Assembly: GCF_030285365.1 (NCBI RefSeq) | Contig: NZ_JASVDS010000006.1 | Span: 62,001-126,000 of the forward strand | DNA length: 64,000 nucleotides | Source: Roseateles subflavus | Lineage (GTDB): Bacteria; Pseudomonadota; Gammaproteobacteria; Burkholderiales; Burkholderiaceae_C | Reading direction: 5' to 3' | Shown here: positions 10,348 through 20,200 of the stretch, piece after piece | Position numbering within the stretch: position 1 is the stretch's first letter | Layout: the number at the start of each line of letters is the position of its first letter | Translations under genes and position numbers: made by a program | The notes under the pieces: model-generated | What the model saw: only the letters and a program-made list of their open reading frames with translations | Database searches by the model: none | What the model was told of the DNA's origin: nothing

Positions 10348-10970
10348 ACGTGAAGGCACCCCGCATGAACGCAATCAAGCTGCTCGCAGCCGTCGCTACC
10401 CTGGCCTGCGCGAGCGTCGCGATCGCCCAGGGGCCTGCCCCCGCTCCCGCCACCAGCTCGCCGGCCAAGAAGGAGCTGATCGCCAAGCTGCTGCAGCATC
10501 AGCAGCAGGGCGTGGACATGCTGGCCCGCAACATGCTGCAGGCGCCCGTGGCCCAGCTGATGCAGGGTGCCGGCGGCATGCTCAAGCAGATGCCCGCGGA
10601 CAAGCGTGAGGCGGCCGCGAAGGCCATCGAGGCCGACGTCAAGAAGTTCATCGACGAGAACGCCCCCTTCCTGCGCGACAAGGCCACCAAGCTGGCCCCG
10701 AGCACCGTGGGCGCCATCCTCGACGAGAAGTTCACCGAGGACGAGCTCAAGCAGGTCGTGGCCTGGATGGACTCGCCCGTGAGCAAGAAGTTCGCCCAGC
10801 TGGGCCCGGACATGCAGAAGGCCCTGGGCGACAAGCTGCTGGCCGACAACGGCGCCCTGCTGGACACCCGCTTCAATGCCCTGCAGCAAAGCGTGGCCAA
10901 GCACCTGGGCGTGTCCGTGCCCGGCGCCGCCAGCAGCCCCGCGGCGAACAAGAACTCGCCCAAGAAGTAA
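10344..10970 (+). CDS. DUF2059-type periplasmic protein
   Basis: This is a 208-residue exported protein. After MNVKAPRM comes a signal peptide ([20 protein letters not shown]). The body is helical and Lys-rich and contains [20 protein letters not shown] and [20 protein letters not shown], the pattern of DUF2059 proteins of unknown function. It overlaps the gyrA stop by four bases (ATGA), so it is probably translationally coupled. An alternative ATG at 10365 would remove seven residues before the signal peptide. The same gene is commonly found between gyrA and serC in Burkholderiales. Confidence 0.8.
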   Translation: MNVKAPRMNAIKLLAAVATLACASVAIAQGPAPAPATSSPAKKELIAKLLQHQQQGVDMLARNMLQAPVAQLMQGAGGMLKQMPADKREAAAKAIEADVKKFIDENAPFLRDKATKLAPSTVGAILDEKFTEDELKQVVAWMDSPVSKKFAQLGPDMQKALGDKLLADNGALLDTRFNALQQSVAKHLGVSVPGAASSPAANKNSPKK

Positions 10971-11004
10971 TCCCGCGCCCCGCGCCACGCCTCGCCCTCA
11001 TGCC

Positions 11005-12126
11005 ATGACCCGACGCCCGTTCAATTTCTCCGCCGGACCCGCTGCCCTGCCCGAAGAGGTGCTGCAGCAAGTCGCCCGCGAGATGCTGGACTGGCACGGC
11101 TCGGGCATGAGCGTGATGGAGATGAGCCACCGCGGCAAGGAGTTCATCGCCATCTGCGAGCAGGCCGAAGCCGACCTGCGCGAGCTGCTGGCCGTGCCGA
11201 GCCACTTCCGCATCCTCTTCATGCAGGGCGGTGGCCTGGCCGAGAACGCCATCGTGCCCTTGAACCTCTCGCGCGGCGGGCAGGTGGACTTCGTGGTGAC
11301 GGGCTCCTGGTCCCGCAAGAGCGCCCAGGAGGCCCGCCGCTACGCCGACGTGCACATCGCGGCGGACGCGTCCCTGAGCGGCGCGGGCGCCATTCCCTCG
11401 CCCGCCAGCTGGACGCTGCGCCCAGGCACCTCCTACGTCCACCTGTGCAGCAACGAGACCATCGACGGCCTCGAGTTCCACGCCCTGCCCGACCTCCGGG
11501 CCCTGGGCTGCGACGCGCCGCTGGTCATCGACTTCTCCTCGCACGTGCTGTCGCGCCCGGTGGACTGGTCCCGCGTGGGGCTGGCCTTCGGCGGCGCACA
11601 GAAGAACATCGGCCCGGCCGGCCTGACGCTGGTCATCGTCCGCGAGGACCTGCTCGGCCGTGCACTGCCCATCTGCCCCTCCGCCTTCGACTACAAGACG
11701 GTGGCCGAGGCGCAGTCCATGTACAACACGCCCCCGACGTTCTCCATCTACGTCGCCGGCCTGGTGTTCCAGTGGCTCAAGCGCTTCGAGTACGGCGGCC
11801 AGCGTGGACTGGCAGCGATCGAGCAGCGCAACCTCGACAAGGCCACCCTGCTCTACGACGCGCTGGACCGCAGCGCCGTCTTCGAGAACCGGGTCGCGCG
11901 CGAGTGCCGTTCGCGCATGAACGTGCCCTTTTTCCTGCGCGGCGCGCACGACACGCCTGCGCTCCATCAAGCCTTCCTGGACGAAGCCCGGGACCGGCAA
12001 CTGCTGCAACTCAAAGGCCACAAGTCGGTGGGCGGCATGCGGGCGTCCATCTACAACGCGATGAGCCTCGACGGCGTGCATGCCCTCGTGGACTTCCTGA
12101 AGGATTTCGAGACCCGTCATGGCTGA
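11005..12126 (+). CDS. serC: Phosphoserine aminotransferase
   Basis: This 373-residue PLP enzyme converts 3-phosphohydroxypyruvate to phosphoserine in serine synthesis, and also acts in pyridoxal-phosphate synthesis. The N-terminus [17 protein letters not shown] and the PLP-lysine site [19 protein letters not shown] are typical. The ATG at 11005 gives the family start [12 protein letters not shown]. The upstream in-frame sequence lies within the previous gene and is not conserved. The end overlaps pheA by eight bases. Confidence 0.97.
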   Translation: MTRRPFNFSAGPAALPEEVLQQVAREMLDWHGSGMSVMEMSHRGKEFIAICEQAEADLRELLAVPSHFRILFMQGGGLAENAIVPLNLSRGGQVDFVVTGSWSRKSAQEARRYADVHIAADASLSGAGAIPSPASWTLRPGTSYVHLCSNETIDGLEFHALPDLRALGCDAPLVIDFSSHVLSRPVDWSRVGLAFGGAQKNIGPAGLTLVIVREDLLGRALPICPSAFDYKTVAEAQSMYNTPPTFSIYVAGLVFQWLKRFEYGGQRGLAAIEQRNLDKATLLYDALDRSAVFENRVARECRSRMNVPFFLRGAHDTPALHQAFLDEARDRQLLQLKGHKSVGGMRASIYNAMSLDGVHALVDFLKDFETRHG

Positions 12127-13231
12127 GGACAAGCCCCCCGCCCCCGTCGCCAATCCGGCGCTGCTCGCCCTGCGCGACGAGATCGATGCGCTGGACAAGC
12201 AGCTGCTGCGCCTGCTGAACGAGCGCGCCCACGTGGCCGAGCAGGTCGGCGAGGTCAAGCGCCGCGAGGGCACGCCCTTCTTCCGGCCCGACCGCGTCGC
12301 ACAGGTCATCCACAAGATCCAGGCGGCCAACGAAGGCCCGCTGAAGAACGAGCACGTCGCCGCGATCTGGCGCGAGATCATGTCCGCCTGCCTGGCCCTC
12401 GAGTCGCCGCAACGCGTGGCCGTGCTCGGCCCGATGGGCACCTTCTGCGAGCAGGCCGCCATCGAGTACTTCGGCGGCGCCGCGGACCTCATCTACTGCA
12501 GCAGCTTCGACGAGGTCTTCCATGCGACGGCCAGCGGCAGTGCGCAGTACGGCGTCGTCGGTGTCGAGAACATGACCGAGGGCGTGGTCACGCGCTCGCT
12601 GGACCTCTTCCTGCATACGCCCACGCACGTGGTCGGCGAGGTCAGCCTGCTGATCCGCCACAACCTGCTGCGCAAGGAAGACAGCCTGAACGGCATCAAG
12701 GTCGTGCTGGCGCACCCGCAGGCGCTGGCCCAGTGCCAGAACTGGATCAGCAAGCACCTGCCCGACGCCGAGCGTCGCGCCGTCTCCAGCAATGCCGAAG
12801 GGGCCCGCCTGGCCGCCGAGAACCCCGAGTTCTGCGCCATCGCCAGCGAGCGCGCGGCCACGCTGTTCGGACTTCACATCGTGGCGCATGCCATCCAGGA
12901 CGAGGCCTACAACCGCACACGCTTCGCCGTGATCACGCTGCCACAGACCATGGCCACGCCGCCCGCCACGGGGCGCGACTGCACGAGCCTGGTCGTCTCC
13001 GTCACCAACAAGCCCGGCGCCATGCACGACATGCTGGTGCCGCTGAAGAAGCACGGCGTGTCGATGACGCGACTCGAGTCCCGCCCGGCCCGTACCGGCC
13101 AGTGGGAGTACTACTTCTACATCGACCTCGACGGGCACCCGAGCGAACCGAACGTCGCCGCGGCCCTCGAAGAGCTGCGTGCCCTGTGCGCGTTCTACAA
13201 GGTCATCGGCGCCTACCCCCGCAAGGGTTGA
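12119..13231 (+). CDS. pheA: Bifunctional chorismate mutase / prephenate dehydratase
   Basis: This 370-residue enzyme takes chorismate to phenylpyruvate. The domains in order are: AroQ-type chorismate mutase (about 13-98, [20 protein letters not shown]), prephenate dehydratase (about 100-280, [19 protein letters not shown] and the catalytic NRTRFAVI) and a C-terminal ACT domain for phenylalanine feedback ([10 protein letters not shown]...SMTRLESRP). One oddity is that the usual P-x-E-N-S-T-E-G substrate loop reads GVENMTEG here (Gly148 and Met152). It overlaps serC by eight bases and is followed 17 bases later by tyrA. Confidence 0.96.
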   Translation: MAEDKPPAPVANPALLALRDEIDALDKQLLRLLNERAHVAEQVGEVKRREGTPFFRPDRVAQVIHKIQAANEGPLKNEHVAAIWREIMSACLALESPQRVAVLGPMGTFCEQAAIEYFGGAADLIYCSSFDEVFHATASGSAQYGVVGVENMTEGVVTRSLDLFLHTPTHVVGEVSLLIRHNLLRKEDSLNGIKVVLAHPQALAQCQNWISKHLPDAERRAVSSNAEGARLAAENPEFCAIASERAATLFGLHIVAHAIQDEAYNRTRFAVITLPQTMATPPATGRDCTSLVVSVTNKPGAMHDMLVPLKKHGVSMTRLESRPARTGQWEYYFYIDLDGHPSEPNVAAALEELRALCAFYKVIGAYPRKG

Positions 13232-13248
13232 GCCAAGCAAAGGACACA

Positions 13249-14133
13249 ATGTTCAATCAACTGGGTGTGATCGGCTGTGGATTGATGGGGGGCTCGTTCG
13301 CGCTCGCCCTGAAGAAGGCGGGCCTGGTCAAGCGGGTCGTCGGCTACAGCAAGTCCCCCTCGACGACCGAGACCGCCAAGCGTCTCGGCGTGATCGACAT
13401 CGCGGCCGAATCCGCCCTCCTGGCCGTCGCCAGCTCCGACATCGTGCTGCTGGCCGTGCCCGTGGCCGCCACCGAAGCCACCTTCCGCGCCGTCAAGCAC
13501 CTGGTCGACCCGAAGGTGCTGATCATGGACGTCGGCTCGACGAAGTGCGACGTCGTCGATGCCGCGCAGCGCGTGCTGGGCAAGCAGGTGAGCGCCTTCG
13601 TGCCCTGCCACCCCATCGCCGGCAAGGAGCAGTCCGGCGTGCAGGCCGCCGAGGCCACGCTCTACCAGGGCCGTCAGGTCATCCTCACGCCCCTGCCCCA
13701 GACCGACGCCACGCTGATCCAGAAGGCCACCGACGTCTGGTCGGCCCTGGGCTGCCAGGTCCTCAAGATGACGCCGCAGAACCATGACGCCGCCTTCGCC
13801 GCCGTCAGCCATCTGCCGCACCTGCTGGCGTACGCCTACTTCAGCACCATTGCCAACCAAGCCGCCGGGCGCGATTACCTCAGCCTGGCGGGACCGGGGT
13901 TCCGCGACTTCACCCGCATCGCGGCCAGTGACCCGGCCATCTGGCGCGACATCCTGCTCGCCAACAAGCAGGAAGTGCTGGCCCAGTCCCAGCGCTTCCG
14001 GGACATGCTCGCCCGCTTCGAGCAGCTCCTTCAGCAGGACAACGCCCAGGCGCTGGAAGCCATGCTGCAACTGGCCTCGGACGGCCGCTCGCAGTGGCAG
14101 ATGGGCCAGCTGCCGGGCGCGCGCCCGCGCTGA
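13249..14133 (+). CDS. tyrA: Prephenate dehydrogenase
   Basis: This 294-residue NAD(P)-dependent enzyme makes 4-hydroxyphenylpyruvate for tyrosine. The Rossmann motif GCGLMGGSFALAL is at the N-terminus and the conserved active-site histidine stretch CHPIAGKEQSGVQAA is in the middle. The C-terminal half is the helical dimerisation domain. The ATG at 13249, 17 bases after pheA, gives the typical start FNQLGVIGCGLMGG. It is part of the serC-pheA-tyrA-aroA aromatic amino acid run. Confidence 0.96.
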   Translation: MFNQLGVIGCGLMGGSFALALKKAGLVKRVVGYSKSPSTTETAKRLGVIDIAAESALLAVASSDIVLLAVPVAATEATFRAVKHLVDPKVLIMDVGSTKCDVVDAAQRVLGKQVSAFVPCHPIAGKEQSGVQAAEATLYQGRQVILTPLPQTDATLIQKATDVWSALGCQVLKMTPQNHDAAFAAVSHLPHLLAYAYFSTIANQAAGRDYLSLAGPGFRDFTRIAASDPAIWRDILLANKQEVLAQSQRFRDMLARFEQLLQQDNAQALEAMLQLASDGRSQWQMGQLPGARPR

Positions 14134-14223
14134 TCCCCTCGGGCACCGGCCCTGCCCGCTGACGATCGTCCGCCCTGCGCCGGCCGCGCCCCGCCTTCAC
14201 CGCCCCGCCATCGCCGTTTCGCC

Positions 14224-16236
14224 ATGTACAAGATCCCCTTCCTCGACCTGCCGCCCCTGCAGGCCGCCGCCGGCACCGTGCGCCTGCCGGGCTCCAAGAG
14301 CATCTCCAACCGCGTCCTGCTGCTGGCCGGCCTGGCCGAGGGCGAGACGCTCATCCAGGACCTCCTGGCCTCCGACGACACCGCCGTGATGCTGGAGGCC
14401 CTGCGGCAGCTGGGCTGCGACGTGCGGCAGGACGGCCCGGTGCTGCGCGTGCGTGGCATCGGCGCGCAGCTGAACGACGGCGTGCGCGCCGCGGGGCTGA
14501 AGCTCTTCCTCGGCAACGCCGGCACCGCGATGCGCCCGCTGGCCGCTGCGCTGGCGCTGCTGGCTGCGACGCAAGGCGCCACGTTCGAGCTCAGCGGCGT
14601 GCCGCGCATGCACGAGCGCCCCATCGGCGACCTCGTCGATGCACTGCGCGAGCTGGGCTGTGAGATCACCTGCCTCGGCCAGGAGGGCTTCCCGCCCCTG
14701 CGCCTGGGAGGTCCGACGCCGCTGACGCTGAACGCCCCCGTGCGGGTGCGGGGCGATGTCTCCAGCCAGTTCCTCACCGCGCTGCTGCTGGCGCTGCCGC
14801 TGGTGTCGGCCGAGGACGTGGTCATCGAGGTGGTCGGCGAGCTGATCTCCAAGCCCTACATCCACATCACGCTGGAGCTGCTCAAGCGCTTCGGCATCGA
14901 GGTCCGACGCGACGGCTGGGAGCGCTTCACGATTCCTGCCGGCAGCCGCTACCGCTCGCCCGGCGAGGTGCACGTCGAGGGCGATGCTTCGTCCGCCTCC
15001 TATTTCGTGGCGCTCGGCGCGCTGGCCGGCATCGAGGCCCCCGTGCGCATCGAAGGCGTGGGCACCGCCTCGCTGCAGGGGGACGTCCGCTTCGTGGAGG
15101 CTGCCGCGCTGATGGGCGCCACGGTGAGCCAGGGGCCGAACTGGGTGGAGGTGCGCCGCGGCGCCTGGCCGCTCAAGGCCCTGGACCTCGACTGCAACCA
15201 CATCCCCGACGCCGCCATGACGCTGGCCGTGATGGCACTCTATGCCGACGGCCCCAGCACGTTGCGCAACATCGCAAGCTGGCGCGTGAAGGAGACGGAC
15301 CGCATCGCCGCCATGGCCACCGAGCTGCAGAAGCTCGGCGCCACGGTCGAGGAAGGCCCGGACTGGCTGCGCGTGAACCCGCTGCACGACTGGAAGCCCG
15401 CCAGCATCCACACCTACGACGACCACCGCGTCGCCATGTGCTTCTCGCTGGCCGCCCTGAACCCGCTGGTGACGGACCGCCCGGTGCGGGTGCGCATCGA
15501 AGACCCCGCCTGCGTGGCCAAGACCTTCCCGGACTACTTCGAGACGCTGTTCGAGGTGGTGCGGGCCCGCCGCGCCGACATCCCGGTGATCACCATCGAC
15601 GGTCCCACCGCCTCCGGCAAGGGCACCCTGGCTGACGAGGTCGCCCATGCCCTGGGCTACATCGTCCTGGACTCCGGCGCCCTGTACCGCACGGCCGGCC
15701 TCGCCGCCTTCCATGCCGGGGTGAGCCTGGACGACGGCCCGGCGGTCGCGCAGATCGCCGCCACGCTGGACCTGCATTTCCGCAAGGGCCGGGCCATCCT
15801 GCAGGGCGAGGACATCACCGACCTCCTGCGCGAGGAAGCCACCGGCCTGATGGCCTCCCAGGTGGCCGCCCACCCGGAGGTGCGCCAGGCACTGCACCAG
15901 CTCCAGCTCGATTTCCGCCGCCTGCCCGGTCTCGTGGCCGATGGCCGCGACATGGGCACGGCCGTCTTCCCGGACGCACCGCTGAAGGTATTCCTCACGG
16001 CGAGCGCCCAGACGCGCGCCGAGCGGCGCTATAAGCAATTGATTGACAAGGGAATTTCGGCTAATATGGAAAGCTTGCGTTCGGACCTTGAGGCCCGGGA
16101 TGCGCGCGACAAAGGTCGCGCAGCGTCGCCGCTCAAGCCCGCGCAGGATGCGCAGCTGCTGGACAACTCCGGCCAGACCATCGAGGAATCGAAGGCGCTG
16201 GTGCTGGAATGGTGGCAGTCGCGACAGCCCTTCTGA
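14224..16236 (+). CDS. aroA-cmk: Fused EPSP synthase / cytidylate kinase (AroA-Cmk)
   Basis: This is one continuous 670-residue reading frame with two enzymes. Residues about 1-450 are 3-phosphoshikimate 1-carboxyvinyltransferase, the sixth step of the shikimate pathway ([45 protein letters not shown]). Residues about 453-670 are cytidylate kinase ([21 protein letters not shown]-loop, [26 protein letters not shown]), which phosphorylates CMP/dCMP. The kinase begins almost immediately after the EPSP synthase C-terminus, with a linker of only a few residues. In most bacteria these are separate adjacent genes, and fusions are known in some Burkholderiales. Confidence 0.95.
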   Translation: MYKIPFLDLPPLQAAAGTVRLPGSKSISNRVLLLAGLAEGETLIQDLLASDDTAVMLEALRQLGCDVRQDGPVLRVRGIGAQLNDGVRAAGLKLFLGNAGTAMRPLAAALALLAATQGATFELSGVPRMHERPIGDLVDALRELGCEITCLGQEGFPPLRLGGPTPLTLNAPVRVRGDVSSQFLTALLLALPLVSAEDVVIEVVGELISKPYIHITLELLKRFGIEVRRDGWERFTIPAGSRYRSPGEVHVEGDASSASYFVALGALAGIEAPVRIEGVGTASLQGDVRFVEAAALMGATVSQGPNWVEVRRGAWPLKALDLDCNHIPDAAMTLAVMALYADGPSTLRNIASWRVKETDRIAAMATELQKLGATVEEGPDWLRVNPLHDWKPASIHTYDDHRVAMCFSLAALNPLVTDRPVRVRIEDPACVAKTFPDYFETLFEVVRARRADIPVITIDGPTASGKGTLADEVAHALGYIVLDSGALYRTAGLAAFHAGVSLDDGPAVAQIAATLDLHFRKGRAILQGEDITDLLREEATGLMASQVAAHPEVRQALHQLQLDFRRLPGLVADGRDMGTAVFPDAPLKVFLTASAQTRAERRYKQLIDKGISANMESLRSDLEARDARDKGRAASPLKPAQDAQLLDNSGQTIEESKALVLEWWQSRQPF

Positions 16237-16489
16237 GGCGGCCCACGGGCTGGCAAGGACGGGCCGGATCGGGTCCCCCGGCGATGACAGTTCGCGAACG
16301 GGCCCAAGAGATGGCGAGCGGAAGCAATGTGCAGAGGCACGCCATCGCATGAGCGGGCGCACCTGCCCTTCGGACGACAGTCCATCGGGTGCGTCCTGTC
16401 TGCAACCTAACCCGCAAGGCAACTTGCACTCACCGTCGGCGCTTCTTCAGAGTTCTTCCTACGCTGTGCTCGCCGATTCAGGAATCAAC

Positions 16490-18199
16490 ATGTCCCAAAC
16501 CCAAACCGCCACCGGCGGCGAATCCTTCGCCGCTCTCTTCGAAGAATCGCTGCAACGCGCTGACATGCGCTCGGGCGAAGTCATCTCGGCCGAAGTCGTC
16601 CGTGTTGACTACAACTTCGTGGTGGTGAACGCCGGCCTCAAGTCTGAAGCCTACGTGCCCATCGAAGAGTTCAAGAACGACCAGGGCGAGCTCGAAGTCA
16701 ACGTCGGCGACTTCGTGTCGGTGGCCATCGACGCCATCGAAAACGGCTACGGCGACACCATCCTGTCGCGCGACAAGGCCAAGCGTCTGGCTTCCTGGCT
16801 GAGCCTGGAAACCGCACTGGAGTCTGGCGACTTCGTGACCGGCACCGTCTCCGGCAAGGTCAAGGGCGGCCTGACCGTCCTGGTCAACGGCATCCGCGCC
16901 TTCCTGCCCGGTTCGCTGCTGGACACCCGCCCGGTGAAGGACATGAGCCCGTTCGAGGGCAAGACCATGGAATTCAAGGTCATCAAGCTGGACCGCAAGC
17001 GCAACAACGTTGTGCTGTCGCGTCGCGCTGTGGTGGAAGCCTCCATGGGTGAAGAGCGCGCCAAGCTGCTGGAAACGCTGTCGGAAGGCGCGATCGTCCA
17101 GGGCGTGGTCAAGAACATCACCGAGTACGGTGCGTTCGTGGACCTGGGCGGCATCGACGGCCTGCTGCACATCACCGACATGGCATGGCGCCGTGTCCGC
17201 CACCCGAGCGAAGTCGTTCAGGTCGGCCAGGAACTGACCGCTAAGGTCCTGAAGTTCGACGCCGAGAAGAACCGCGTCTCGCTGGGCCTGAAGCAGCTGG
17301 GCGACGACCCGTGGTTCGGCGTGTCGCGCCGCTACCCGGCCAACACCCGCCTGTTCGGCAAGGTCACCAACATCGCTGACTACGGCGCGTTCGTCGAGAT
17401 CGAGCCGGGCATCGAAGGCCTGGTGCACGTCTCCGAAATGGACTGGACCAACAAGAACGTGGCACCTTCCAAGATCGTCTCCCTGGGCGACGAAGTGGAA
17501 GTCATGGTCCTGGAAATCGACGAAGACAAGCGTCGCATCTCCCTGGGCATGAAGCAGTGCAAGGCCAATCCGTGGGAAGAGTTCGCTGAGAACGTCAAGC
17601 GCGGCGACAAGGTCAAGGGCCCCGTCAAGAGCATCACCGACTTCGGCGTGTTCGTGGGTCTGGCACAAGGCATCGACGGCCTGGTGCACCTGTCCGACCT
17701 GTCGTGGAACGAGCCGGGCGAAACCGCCGTTCGCAACTACAAGAAGGGCCAGGAAGTCGAAGCCGTGGTCCTGGCTGTGGATGTCGAGCGCGAGCGCATC
17801 TCCCTGGGCATCAAGCAGCTGGACGCTGACCCGTTCACCAGCTACACCTCGATCAACGATCGCGGCATGACCGTGACCGGCAAGGTGAAGACCGTCGACG
17901 CCCGTGGCGCCGAGATCGAGCTGGCTGAGGACGTGCTGGGCTACCTGCGCGCTTCGGAAATCTCCCGCGACCGCGTGGAAGACGCCCGCAACGTGCTGAA
18001 GGAAGGCGACGAAGTGACGACCCTGATCGTCAACATCGACCGCAAGACCCGCAACATCCAGCTGTCCATCAAGGCCAAGGACAGCGCCGACCAGCAGGAA
18101 GCCATGCAGCGCCTGTCGGCTTCGTCCGAGCGTGAAAACGCCGGCACGACCAGCCTGGGCGCCCTGCTGCGTGCCAAGCTGGACAACCAGAACAGCTAA
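16490..18199 (+). CDS. rpsA: 30S ribosomal protein S1
   Basis: This is a 569-residue protein made of six S1 RNA-binding repeats, for example [40 protein letters not shown] and [20 protein letters not shown]. It binds mRNA to the 30S subunit for initiation. The ATG at 16490 ([20 protein letters not shown]) fits the family. The codon usage shifts to the highly biased pattern of a strongly expressed gene. The 253-base gap upstream contains no gene and presumably holds the promoter. The order aroA-cmk-rpsA-ihfB is standard for proteobacteria. Confidence 0.98.
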   Translation: MSQTQTATGGESFAALFEESLQRADMRSGEVISAEVVRVDYNFVVVNAGLKSEAYVPIEEFKNDQGELEVNVGDFVSVAIDAIENGYGDTILSRDKAKRLASWLSLETALESGDFVTGTVSGKVKGGLTVLVNGIRAFLPGSLLDTRPVKDMSPFEGKTMEFKVIKLDRKRNNVVLSRRAVVEASMGEERAKLLETLSEGAIVQGVVKNITEYGAFVDLGGIDGLLHITDMAWRRVRHPSEVVQVGQELTAKVLKFDAEKNRVSLGLKQLGDDPWFGVSRRYPANTRLFGKVTNIADYGAFVEIEPGIEGLVHVSEMDWTNKNVAPSKIVSLGDEVEVMVLEIDEDKRRISLGMKQCKANPWEEFAENVKRGDKVKGPVKSITDFGVFVGLAQGIDGLVHLSDLSWNEPGETAVRNYKKGQEVEAVVLAVDVERERISLGIKQLDADPFTSYTSINDRGMTVTGKVKTVDARGAEIELAEDVLGYLRASEISRDRVEDARNVLKEGDEVTTLIVNIDRKTRNIQLSIKAKDSADQQEAMQRLSASSERENAGTTSLGALLRAKLDNQNS

Positions 18200-18252
18200 T
18201 CCCTGTTCCGCGAAGGCCCGGGCTCTGGTAGCCTGGGCCCCAGCTGCCAACG

Positions 18253-18290
18253 CAGGCTCGCCACTCTCACGGGGGCGAGCCTGTTTTTCT
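18253..18290 (+). terminator. Intrinsic terminator after rpsA
   Basis: The stem CAGGCTCGCC / GGCGAGCCTG has an 11-base loop and is followed by TTTTT. It lies 54 bases past the rpsA stop and just before ihfB, so it should reduce but may not abolish readthrough. Confidence 0.88.
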
Positions 18291-18313
18291 CCCCCGACTG
18301 GAATTCCCTCGTC

Positions 18314-18619
18314 ATGACCCGTTCCGATCTCGTCGCGCACCTGGCAGACCGCTTTGGCCAGCTCACGCAGCGTGACACCGAATTCGCCGTCAAGACGATG
18401 CTGGACGCCATGTCCGATGCCCTGGCCCGCGGCCACCGCATCGAGATCCGTGGTTTCGGCAGTTTCTCCATCAACCGCCGTCCGCCCCGCATGGGTCGCA
18501 ACCCGCGCAGCGGCGAGCAGGTCCTGATTCCCGAAAAGCTGGTGCCTCACTTCAAGCCGGGCAAGGCCCTGCGCGAAGCCGTCGATGCCCAGCTGCCTGT
18601 CGAGGACGCCGCCGCCTGA
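18314..18619 (+). CDS. ihfB: Integration host factor subunit beta
   Basis: This 101-residue member of the HU/IHF family has [20 protein letters not shown] and NPRSGEQV, the DNA-minor-groove arm motif, and ends in [12 protein letters not shown] plus a short acidic tail. With IHF-alpha it bends DNA sharply at specific sites. The position directly after rpsA separates it from the HU gene at the window start. Confidence 0.96.
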   Translation: MTRSDLVAHLADRFGQLTQRDTEFAVKTMLDAMSDALARGHRIEIRGFGSFSINRRPPRMGRNPRSGEQVLIPEKLVPHFKPGKALREAVDAQLPVEDAAA

Positions 18620-18731
18620 GTCGCGCGCCCGTGGGCCCACGAGCCGGCCCGCCCGACAGCCTGAAACGAGATGCGGACGCCACAGTCCCCCCTCGCCTCC
18701 TCAGACTTTGCGAGCCGCGCCGCCTCCAAGG

Positions 18732-18760
18732 CTGACGCCCCCGCCCTCGCCCCTTAGAAT
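18732..18760 (+). promoter_or_regulatory. Promoter of lapA, probably giving a leaderless transcript
   Basis: CTGACG at 18732-18737 and TAGAAT at 18755-18760 are separated by 17 bases. Only eight bases separate the -10 from the lapA ATG at 18769, so transcription should begin at or within a base or two of the start codon. Nearly the same arrangement is found before trhO. Confidence 0.6.
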
Positions 18761-18768
18761 CCGCCACG

Positions 18769-19062
18769 ATGCGATTCATCGTCCGGCTCTTCTGGGCCTT
18801 CATCTTCTTCGCCCTGTTTTCCTTCGCGCTGAACAACAGCCAGGAGGTTGCCGTGCATTGGTTCTTCGGCCATGCCTGGCACTCGCCACTGGTGATCGTG
18901 GTGCTGCTGAGCTTTGGCCTCGGCTGTGCCTTCGGCGTGCTGGCCATGGTACCGGCCTGGTGGCGCCACCGCCGCGCAGCCACGCGCCAGATCGAGGCCC
19001 AGCAGAGCACCCTGGCAACCCCTGACCCCCTGGCCACGCCGGGCGTGCATGATGGGCTTTGA
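18769..19062 (+). CDS. lapA: LapA-type inner-membrane protein (DUF1049)
   Basis: This 97-residue protein has two transmembrane helices (FWAFIFFALFSFAL and SPLVIVVLLSFGLGCAFGVL) and the conserved intervening VHWFFGH segment. LapA partners with LapB in controlling LpxC turnover and LPS assembly. No Shine-Dalgarno sequence precedes the ATG, in keeping with the leaderless promoter. It overlaps lapB by 14 bases. Confidence 0.88.
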   Translation: MRFIVRLFWAFIFFALFSFALNNSQEVAVHWFFGHAWHSPLVIVVLLSFGLGCAFGVLAMVPAWWRHRRAATRQIEAQQSTLATPDPLATPGVHDGL

Positions 19063-20200
19063 ACTCAGCGCCCTCCTCGTCGCCCTGCCCCTGGTCTTCG
19101 CCCTTGGCTGGCTGGCCTCCAAGCTGGACTCCCGCCAATGGAAGCGCGAGCAGCGTGACGCACCCAAGGCCTATTTCAAGGGCCTGAACCTGCTGCTCAA
19201 CGAACAGCAGGACAAGGCCATCGATGCCTTCATCGAGGCCGTGCAGGCCGACCCCGACACCTCCGAGCTGCACTTTGCGCTGGGCAATCTCTTCCGCCGC
19301 CGAGGCGAGTACGAGCGGGCCGTGCGCGTGCACCAGCACCTGCTGCAGCGGGGTGATCTGCCCCAGGCCGAGCGCGACCGCGCGCAGCACGCCCTCGCCC
19401 AGGACTTCTACAAGGCCGGCCTCTTCGATCGCGCCGAGGAAGCCTTCGCGGCCCTGCGGGGCACGCGCTTCGAGAGCGAGGCCGAGCTCGCCCTGTTGTC
19501 GCTCTATGAACGCTCCCGCGAATGGCGCAAGGCCGCCGATGTGGCCCGCCACCTGGAACAGGGCGGCACCGGCTCCTTCGCCTCACGCATCGCCCACTAC
19601 CTCTGCGAGCAGGCCCTCGAGGCCCAGGCGCGCAACCAGGACACCGAGGCGCACGCCCTGCTTGCCGAGGCCCGCCAGGTGGCGCCGCAGTCCGCGCGCG
19701 CCCACGTCCTGGCCGGTCAGCTGCTGAGCCGGCGCGAGCAGCACGAGCAGGCCATGGCCGCCTACGCCGAGCTGCTGGCCGTCAACCCGGAGTCCTTCAA
19801 CCTCGTCGCCCGCGACTACGCCCAGGCGGCGGCCCAGACCGGCCGGCAGGCGGAAGCCCTGGGAGCGCTGCAGGCCCAGTACCAGCGCCATCCCAGCATG
19901 CACCTGCTGCAGGCCCTGGCGCTGCTGGAACCGGAAGGGGAGGCCCAGCGCCGCCGCCTGCGCCAGCATCTGCAGGCTGAGCCCGCGCTCTCTGCTGCTC
20001 GTGCCCTGCTGGCACAGTCGCAGTCCCGGCTGAGTGAGGACGAAGCCCCGCTGGTGGCCGGCGCCCTGGACAAGGCCGTCCGCCCCCTGCAGCGTTACCG
20101 CTGCGCCGCCTGCGGCTTTGAAGCGCAGCACTATTTCTGGCAGTGCCCTGGTTGCCTCAACTGGGACACCTACCCGCCTCGCCACGTCGAGGAACTCTGA
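19049..20200 (+). CDS. lapB: LPS assembly regulator LapB (YciM)
   Basis: This 383-residue protein has an N-terminal membrane anchor (LSALLVALPLVFALGWLASK), a long array of tetratricopeptide repeats in the cytoplasm (about 40-330, for example YFKGLNLLLNEQQDKAIDAF) and a C-terminal rubredoxin-like zinc module with CAAC and CPGC. LapB recruits FtsH to degrade LpxC and so balances LPS synthesis. It starts at ATG 19049 (a second ATG follows at 19052), inside the end of lapA. Its stop overlaps the start of the next glycosyltransferase by one base. Confidence 0.95.
   Translation: MMGFELSALLVALPLVFALGWLASKLDSRQWKREQRDAPKAYFKGLNLLLNEQQDKAIDAFIEAVQADPDTSELHFALGNLFRRRGEYERAVRVHQHLLQRGDLPQAERDRAQHALAQDFYKAGLFDRAEEAFAALRGTRFESEAELALLSLYERSREWRKAADVARHLEQGGTGSFASRIAHYLCEQALEAQARNQDTEAHALLAEARQVAPQSARAHVLAGQLLSRREQHEQAMAAYAELLAVNPESFNLVARDYAQAAAQTGRQAEALGALQAQYQRHPSMHLLQALALLEPEGEAQRRRLRQHLQAEPALSAARALLAQSQSRLSEDEAPLVAGALDKAVRPLQRYRCAACGFEAQHYFWQCPGCLNWDTYPPRHVEEL

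Noticed and set aside
7738-10374. Very long open frame on the minus strand opposite gyrA
   Set aside because: It is a shadow of codon bias in high-GC DNA. Its protein is His/Val/Gln/Asp-rich without any domain, and gyrA is certain on the other strand.
15560-15620. Frameshift or missed stop joining aroA and cmk
   Set aside because: Both domains are in one continuous frame with intact motifs on each side, and such fusions are known in related bacteria.
16237-16489. Structured rpsA leader or small RNA
   Set aside because: Some short stems can be drawn, but none is long or near enough to the start codon to support a regulatory RNA call.
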